A stretch of 64,000 nucleotides of DNA, taken from contig JAQOOI010000013.1 of NCBI GenBank assembly GCA_028554645.1, forward strand, positions 496,001-560,000. Reading direction: 5' to 3'. Below the pieces are notes generated by a model. That model worked only from the letters and a program-made list of their open reading frames with translations, made no database searches and was not told where the DNA came from. Below, piece after piece: positions 58,181 to 64,000 of this stretch. Positions within the stretch are counted from its first letter, which is position 1. Each line of letters opens with the position of its first letter. The position numbers and the translations under genes are program-made. Origin of the DNA: Omphalotus guepiniiformis (Eukaryota > Basidiomycota > Agaricomycetes > Agaricales > Omphalotaceae).

Positions 58181-59263
58181 ACTCTCCGTGATCGTGTCAA
58201 AAGGCCGTCCTAGTAGTAACTCACACGCGGGATCTCGAATCACATGTACTTGTAAGTACACGGTGATCCCGCCTAGTAAGAATGGTACATTACGTGCCAA
58301 TCCCAAAGACTTCTCAACACCCTTGTTAGCCGATTGCATAAAGATTACTATGTCTGGGTCCCACGATAAACCTGCTTCGCGAGCTCTTTTCTCTGATGTA
58401 GAGATAATCTGCGAACCCGAGTCTAGCAGACTTTCGATCTTTGCGGTACCATTTACTAAAGGATACACGCATTGAAGCGACTCTGAATCTCTTGCCATGT
58501 AGATCTGGATTGGGTTATCTTTGCTTCCCAGGCTTTCCACGTACTGTTCAACTGGATCGCTAATCACAACCGCTCCTGCTGGGAGATCTCCTTCCGCCTG
58601 TTTCAGAATAAAAACTTCCGCGGTGACATTAAGGTCAGCTAATGCGACTGTATTTGCTGTTACGTGAACCTCTCCTACATTTTCCTCGCTAAAAGGTAAT
58701 AGGGGGTTTTTGGCTAGGATCTCTCTCAAACCTCCCGCAGTCTCTTCAGGCTTTAATTTGACTCTTGACTTGATCGTTCCTCGGAGTGAAATTTCCGATT
58801 TCACTATTGTTTCTTCCACGTCAGGATGTTTAGTTAACGGAATAACGGGAGACTCCGCGGCCTTTTCATTCCTCGTCTTCCAAATTATCCCCCTCGGGTT
58901 CTCTAACCGCTCTTTCTGAGCCTTCAGTTTCTCTTGCTCAGTTGGCGAATACGACACATCAGGTACGTTCACGTAAGGAACCTCTGGTACGCGGCTCTTC
59001 TTCACTACTGTAGGTAGCGGAGGCATCTCGACACCATCAAATCTCAAATGTTTTTCCTTCCTGACCAACTCCTTATACTTATCTTTCTCTAGGCTCGCGT
59101 CCTTTTCAGGTTCCGTGTCCTTTTCTTTCCACAACCGTCGTTCATTACCCTTGTTTTCAGTATCATTCTCAGGTGCCGCGGCCCAGGATTTTTCTCTTTT
59201 GTAGGGGCCTGGCTTTCCATCCTCGAACTTACCAAAAACCCTCCTCGAACCTTCCTTTCTCAT
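58151..59263 (-). pseudogene. Aspartic protease region of outer retrotransposon, truncated
   Basis: Minus-strand frame overlapping the end of gag by 35 nt in another frame. The Lys/Glu/Pro-rich first part is followed by the protease: KIESLLDSGSQIISTS with catalytic DSG, IVIFMQSANKGVEKSLGLAR, and CELLLGRPFDTITESLVDN. After ...ADGTH the frame crosses the fusion point at about 58150 into sequence of the nested element, read antisense. It is clearly homologous to the protease at 54837-56234 (same DSGSQI and MQSAN blocks), so the two elements belong to one family. Confidence 0.8.
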
Positions 59264-60998
59264 TGTTACTAACTGCCGCGTTACTTATTGAATCTCTTGC
59301 CGAACCTCGAATATAGGCCGCGCTGAGATTGGATTCTAAAACCCTTTCTTGAGCACGCTTCGCCTCTTCATATTCTTGCCAAACTCGAGTGTACTGTTTA
59401 TTGTACGACTCGACCTCTTCTAGTTGCATCTGTAGTACCTCAACCTGAGAAGCTTGTACTTTCTTTTCAGACAGTCTTCGGTCCACAAAGTCTTTCTGAG
59501 GGGGCCCATTTGGAGCTTTCTGTGCTACTGGTTCTCCATCTGGCATACAAGTGATTCCTTCTTTCAAAATGATCTTTCCATCATCTACGTACTGCTTGCG
59601 TACCATACATTGCCCTGCCATATGTCCGTTTAAGCCACAGAACCAACACGTCGCGGCTCGAAAGTAGTCGGGACGATTGTCATTCAACGCGGTTCTCCCA
59701 TAGTCCCGCGGCGCCATATAAGGTATACGCTCTGGGTGCCTGGTACCGCTACTTGTTCCAGGTGCCGCGAACTTCAATTGCTCTAGCAGTTTACCCATCA
59801 TTTCTTCTTCTCTCGCGGCTCTCTGGGTAAGGTTCTTTGTTTGGATCGTGATTAGATCTTTCAATTCCGCCACCCATCCCTCCGTTTGCTCATGCTTCAC
59901 TTTTTCTACTTTCTTTCCTCTATCTTCCTTCGCAGACCTTATGTTTCCAAGACTAATCACTTCCTCAACCTGAGATCTCGCGTTAAATTCTGCCTCGTCC
60001 AGAATCTCTTCCGCTGTATAGGCATCGTCTCTCGGTCTAGCTTCTGCAGGTGGGTTTGCACGCTTTTGTAACTTCAAAGTCAACGTGATTGATCTCCAAA
60101 ACTCATCTTCAAACATTCCGCAGAGGACTCTGACAATTTCTCTGTTAGTATACAACGAGGTCGTGGTGTAGTGCTTAAGGAACGGCCATAGGGTATTCCT
60201 CATTCTTAATACATCTTCGAGATCTTCCATCGTTATATTCTTGTACTTCTTCGCAGCTCTTTCGAATTTTGTGAAGGAGAAAGTTCCCTCGTCAGATCCT
60301 CCATTATAACTCTTCAAAATCTCGTCGCGGAACTCAATAAACGTCCCTCCATCTTTCTCATACGTAGGCAACGCCTTCCATTGTTCTCTTATAGTTGCGG
60401 GTAGGTAACGCAACACGACTGATTTCTTATCTGCTTCTTCCTCTATTTTGAAATCTTGGATGATATCCTCGATCTCCCCCAGATAGTCTCTGACGTTGTC
60501 TACATCATGATCGCGACGCAAATCTGGTGCTCCACATTCTCTTCTCCTCGGAATCTTGTCCATAGCCGGCATTTTTATGGTATTTTCTTGAATTATAGGT
60601 AAAATAGGTGCAGAGTTCGGTGAAATATGTAAATCAAATAGAAGTGTGTGGACTTCGGATAGTTCCTCGTCCGAATGAGAATGTCTATCAATAGTTGGTG
60701 GGACTACTGAGTTTCGACGCGACGGTGGGTCTGGCCTAGGAAATTGGATTGAAGTGCCTTCTCCGTAATCAGATAGTTCTTCGTCAAAGTTCCGCGACTG
60801 TCTAATACTCAAATCTTCAGCGTCAACTACGTTAATCAATTCTCGGGGTTGAGCAACAACTTCAGGATGTGACTTCCTGTAGCTACTAACTCTTTTGATT
60901 GCCTTTGCACGTGCTAACGACTCTCTGGTATTCTCTACCGTTGAAGGCCGTGAACTTCGTCTAGACGTTTTGTCTGATTGTTGGTTAGACAACTGCAA
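59229..60998 (-). CDS. Gag of outer retrotransposon
   Basis: 589 codons on the minus strand. The N terminus is basic and Ser-rich; MPAMDKIPRRRECGAPDLRR starts a capsid-like region (about 145-330) with IREQWKALPTYEKDGGTFIE and the WPFLKHY block. A classical zinc knuckle CWFCGLNGHMAGQC (CX2CX4HX4C) is near residue 455, and a coiled-coil tail follows (QVEVLQMQLEEVESYNKQYT). No internal stop. If the start is the MPAMDK methionine, the first 140 residues would be untranslated. Confidence 0.85.
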   Translation of the reverse strand: MQLSNQQSDKTSRRSSRPSTVENTRESLARAKAIKRVSSYRKSHPEVVAQPRELINVVDAEDLSIRQSRNFDEELSDYGEGTSIQFPRPDPPSRRNSVVPPTIDRHSHSDEELSEVHTLLFDLHISPNSAPILPIIQENTIKMPAMDKIPRRRECGAPDLRRDHDVDNVRDYLGEIEDIIQDFKIEEEADKKSVVLRYLPATIREQWKALPTYEKDGGTFIEFRDEILKSYNGGSDEGTFSFTKFERAAKKYKNITMEDLEDVLRMRNTLWPFLKHYTTTSLYTNREIVRVLCGMFEDEFWRSITLTLKLQKRANPPAEARPRDDAYTAEEILDEAEFNARSQVEEVISLGNIRSAKEDRGKKVEKVKHEQTEGWVAELKDLITIQTKNLTQRAAREEEMMGKLLEQLKFAAPGTSSGTRHPERIPYMAPRDYGRTALNDNRPDYFRAATCWFCGLNGHMAGQCMVRKQYVDDGKIILKEGITCMPDGEPVAQKAPNGPPQKDFVDRRLSEKKVQASQVEVLQMQLEEVESYNKQYTRVWQEYEEAKRAQERVLESNLSAAYIRGSARDSISNAAVSNNEKGRFEEGFW

Positions 60999-61058
60999 CT
61001 ATAACTCTTCGGTCTCGTACAAAACCTAAAACACTTCACTTAGTTTATTAATCAGAAA

Positions 61059-61077
61059 CCCCTCGCGGTGGGCTCCA
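61059..61077 (-). promoter_or_regulatory. Primer-binding site of outer retrotransposon
   Basis: On the minus strand TGGAGCCCACCGCGAGGGG, two bases (TC) after the LTR end. Nearly identical to the PBS at 52747-52765, so both elements appear to use the same tRNA. Confidence 0.75.
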
Positions 61078-61079
61078 GA

Positions 61080-62321
61080 TGATGTGCTTGGTATGGGGGT
61101 ATGAATGAGAAGAAGTGCTAACTAACTCGAATGAATCTATCAAGCACTCAAAATACACACACAACACACAAAGACTTTTAAGTTCGTGGGGTTTGGGAGA
61201 CTAACAAACTCTGTGAAGCGAATAAGGTTGTTGTAAGAGGAGCTCGGAGACACAGTCAAAACCGACGCGGCACAGATAAACTCTATGCTACACACCACTT
61301 CAAACGAACTAACGCGTGACTTTAACAAATCACTGCGACCAGTGACTACAAACGATACAACAACCAGACAATTGTTGGGAGATGCCAGACGACTTCTCAC
61401 TTAGTGGAGTTGGTTATAGGAGGGTTTCAGAACTGCCAGACGACGAGTTCAACGAGTGACCAGACGATCCACTCTTATTCACACTACACACCAAGGCTCC
61501 GCGGTACCAGACGATTCCGCTTGTAAACACTTAGGCACACTGACTTATGAACTAACACAACGGTTAACACTTTAAAACTTCCAACTGCTCAGAGGGACTT
61601 AAGCTTTTCCACACACAAATGCTATTAGCTCTATGGGGGGCTCGGGAACCTGTCCTTCCTTGCCCAGGTTCTATTTCTTATATACAGTATTTCTATTTAC
61701 ATAGTACAAACAAATGTCGCAATACTTGACAGTTATGAGATATATGGTGCATATGGTGCACCGCGTAAGGTAGGGATGAAGTATAGTACGCAGTAACAGG
61801 GTATCCTATATCTGGTTATAATCTTGCCACTTTTAGAAAGTATTGCGGTAGTTCGCTAACACTGTGTCTCCTTACGTGTTCTACTTCCGCGTTGTCGGAA
61901 GTACTTTGTGTTACACCGTACGTCTAGACCCTTCTGTAGCTCAACAGAGGTCATTAGATATGACTAGTGCACGGAGCTACTGCTACCTGGTTTCTAAGTC
62001 TGGCCTTCTGAGTAGTGCCGCGGTACTTCGTTACCTACGCGTTGATTTATATAGTATTGGGGCCATCAAGTTATACACGTTGGACCTTAGAACAAGTGCC
62101 GCAACGCTTTACTTGAGTGCATACTTAGGTAATACCTACACTGAGAAGACCCATTTAGTGCTGTTCTACAGTCTTGTACACCTTTGTACACATATACTGG
62201 TGGTTGAATGTGCGTAATATGCCGCGGAACTTAGGGCTATACCATGTACTTAGTAGGTTTGTACTGGAGCGATCAATCCCGCGAGGCCAAAAATGGTAGT
62301 GGTATTTCTGCGGTCGTATCA
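61080..62321 (-). repeat. 5' LTR of outer retrotransposon (short form, 1.24 kb)
   Basis: Same ends as 47068-49804 but lacks its internal 1.5 kb; the joint at about 61500 falls in CCGC, which is present at both borders of the missing segment in the long copy (microhomology). Confidence 0.85.
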
Positions 62322-62952
62322 ACGTCGGCTTCAGCTAATATCTAATTGATTGCTTACTTACATTGCTTACCACGTTCTCAGCATACACCCCGCTCATCGC
62401 CTCTCCTGTCCCTCGTGTCTCCCTCTCTCTCTTGCTTAAGGTACGTCAGCTCATATTTATCATTGTACCTGATGTCTGCAGCTACCTCATCAGCACCCTA
62501 CGTCACTCGGCCTGCTCATCGTCGCCCGTCTCCTCTCCCTCGCGTCTCCATCTCTCTTGCTTAAAATACATCAGTGTCAGCCAATATCTATTGTAACTTA
62601 TTGCTTACATTCTGCTTAAATCACTTACCACGGTGTCAGTGTGTGCTCCGCTCATCGTCTCCCGCCTCCTCTACCTCGCGTCACCTGCTCTCTTATTTGG
62701 TTCAGGTACGTTGCAGCAGTTAATATATTCTCACATCACTTGCTAACTACCTCCATTGTGCTCCTGGATAGTCAGCCTATATTCCACACTCCAACACACA
62801 CTGTTCTCGCCGACTTCATTCCCTTGGATTTCACCACAGGTCATTGCCAGCACTCTACACTAGGATTTAGTACATTGTATTTCCTGTCACTCCCAGGTTC
62901 ATCGACACTGACAAAGCCCTCAAGTAATACCTCTCATCATCGTGTTCATTAG
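62322..62952. repeat. Degenerate tandem repeats (unit about 125-140 bp) upstream of the KDZ-type gene
   Basis: Three to four units start ACGTCGGC / ACGTCAGC / ACATCAGTG / ACGTTGCAG, pass through an AT-rich part and end with a pyrimidine block CTCATCG..CTCTC..TTGCTTAAGGT. A matching unit end lies at 46978-47067, showing that the outer retrotransposon landed inside this array. They may be subterminal repeats of the KDZ element. Confidence 0.6.
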
Positions 62953-64000
62953 ATGAAACGGCGGGGGGTCTCAAGGAAGGTCAAGCTAACAACCGGCAGT
63001 GGGTGTTTGAGTGCAAAAGGAGTGAGCAGTATTCTCAACTTCACAGGCCTTGCCCGCAAGCATCAGAGAGCAGCAGAGGTGTATGCTCATAATATTGAAG
63101 GCAAGCATTCATACCATACTATTCATTCCATATGCTAAATCTTCTACTTCACTCAAGGACTAGGCACAGAGTATGTCCAGGCACTTGATGATCTGGCAGG
63201 TCACACACAGCCCTCACAAGTTGATGAAGACACAACAATGTTTGACAAGCCATTTAACACACCATTTGAGTCAAACAACAATAACAACGGCACTGGCAAG
63301 TCCACTGTCTCTCAAACAATTATTGTAGCTGTGAAGGACCTACTCGAGAGTAACCAGTGCGTCCTAAGTCTTACTTATCTCACTATGTACCAATAATAAG
63401 CTGAACATTACAGATGGTGTGGGCGCCGTTACTACAAAGATCAGCAAACCTGGAAATGGCGCCTGCAAGCATTTGATGCAAACTGGGAACCAGTCATGGA
63501 TGCGATCACTGACGCCTACATCGAGTGGAAGTATGGTTCGACGAAGAATGACATCAAGACATTTCAAGAGTCTGACACAGTTGTCGACACTGAAGAATTT
63601 GATTTCCCCATTGCAGTCGTTGATCATCACACACTTGCTTGCCTCGCTGTCATTCCACGAGACGGTAATACAGAAGCTTCAGTTGCATTTGCATGAGCAG
63701 GATTTCTTGGCAACATGCCTCTGCAGCCCTCCCTTGCCATATCCCTTCATACGCTAGAGCTCTTCTACATCATTAGGCTTTTCAAAGCATCATATAGCTT
63801 GGAGGCATTTGCAAAAGTTCTTTGCTATCTGTACAAAGTGAGCCAAATGTTCTCCTATTTACCTCCTATACACACTGACACATCATTGGAGATCCCATAT
63901 CAACACGGCTATTGCACTTCCCTCTCCACCACATACGTGTATGATATCTACCTTGCAATTTGGCGTCAAATTGATCAATGTGTTGCCAAGGAACTTGGAC
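62953..64000 (+). pseudogene. KDZ-type transposase, N-terminal part (runs off right edge, one in-frame TGA)
   Basis: Exons 62953-63100, 63158-63356 and 63414-63829 or so, then from 63884. The start RRGVSRKVKLTTGSG, with SILNFTGLARKHQRAAEVYA, the WKWRLQAFDANWEPVMDAIT block, then PLQPSLAISLHTLELFYIIR, SYSLEAFAKVLCYLYK and IPYQHGYCTSLS resemble the N-terminal half of the large KDZ (Kyakuja-Dileera-Zisupton) transposases that are abundant in mushroom genomes. The catalytic core would lie beyond the window. The frame is broken by TGA at 63694-63696 (...VAFA*AGFLGN), a change from CGA or TGG being the simplest cause. The first intron (63101-63157) is GC-AG with donor GCAAGC. An upstream exon with the true start is possible. 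Confidence 0.65.

Larger units (their letters stand above)
47068..62321 (-). mobile_element. Outer 15-kb Ty3/gypsy-type LTR retrotransposon (minus strand), broken by a nested element
   Basis: Bounded by LTRs that start TGAT and end ATCA, with ACGT on both outer sides (47064-47067 and 62322-62325) as a probable 4-bp target duplication. Read on the minus strand: 5' LTR 62321-61080, PBS 61077-61059, gag 60998-59229, protease 59263-58151, then an inserted second element (51976-58150), an antisense spliced gene (50470 to about 51975), PPT at about 49814-49805, 3' LTR 49804-47068. Reverse transcriptase, RNase H and integrase of this element are missing. LTRs differ by roughly 2% over the first 420 bp, so it is older than the chromovirus. 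Confidence 0.85.

Overview
This window is nuclear DNA of a filamentous basidiomycete, most likely an Agaricomycete. Protein genes are cut by many introns of about 50-60 bp with GT(A/G)NGT donors. The mobile elements (a chromodomain Ty3/gypsy element, gypsy elements of a type common in mushrooms, a KDZ-type transposase) and a relic of a mushroom-type seven-helix membrane protein also fit. All identifications come from reading the sequence; no database search was run.

Host gene blocks. 1-2017: the start of a PIH1-type gene (minus), divergent from a DAHP synthase gene (plus) with a 4-nt micro-exon. 3751-12225: an intact-looking 8.5-kb LTR retrotransposon with identical LTRs and a GTATT target duplication, beside a decayed 7TM-like gene. 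14445-16530: CCT theta chaperonin subunit. 18201-22071: UPF1-like SF1 helicase. 23847-26578: protein with two RanBP2-type zinc fingers. 27823-28513: small secreted cysteine-rich protein (minus). 28846-30349: SAP-domain membrane protein. 30645-34846: RPAP1-like protein (minus). 35150-38983: cytosolic leucyl-tRNA synthetase. 39080-41210: Hrp1-like RNA-binding protein (minus). 41278-42046: SNARE Ykt6. These are mostly housekeeping genes packed as divergent or convergent pairs, with gaps down to 67 bp.

From 42047 to the end the window is a transposon nest: a 433-bp hAT-like MITE; a long fold-back element carrying a Tc1/mariner element; a 15-kb LTR retrotransposon read on the minus strand, into which a second related retrotransposon (plus strand) has inserted; and a KDZ-type transposase gene running off the right edge. 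A deletion appears to have fused the two nested retrotransposons, so neither keeps a complete pol.

The most notable observation is that both LTR retrotransposons carry a spliced host-like gene in antisense between pol and the 3' LTR, each with a TATA box upstream. In the first element this gene encodes a 461-aa protein with a charged coiled coil, a PKKKRK nuclear signal and a perfect fungal Zn(II)2Cys6 cluster, so it may be a DNA-binding regulator encoded by the transposon itself. The same element shows a Tf1-like self-priming signature. Other observations include an AT-AC type intron, GC-AG introns, and in-frame TGA codons in two DNA-transposon transposases.
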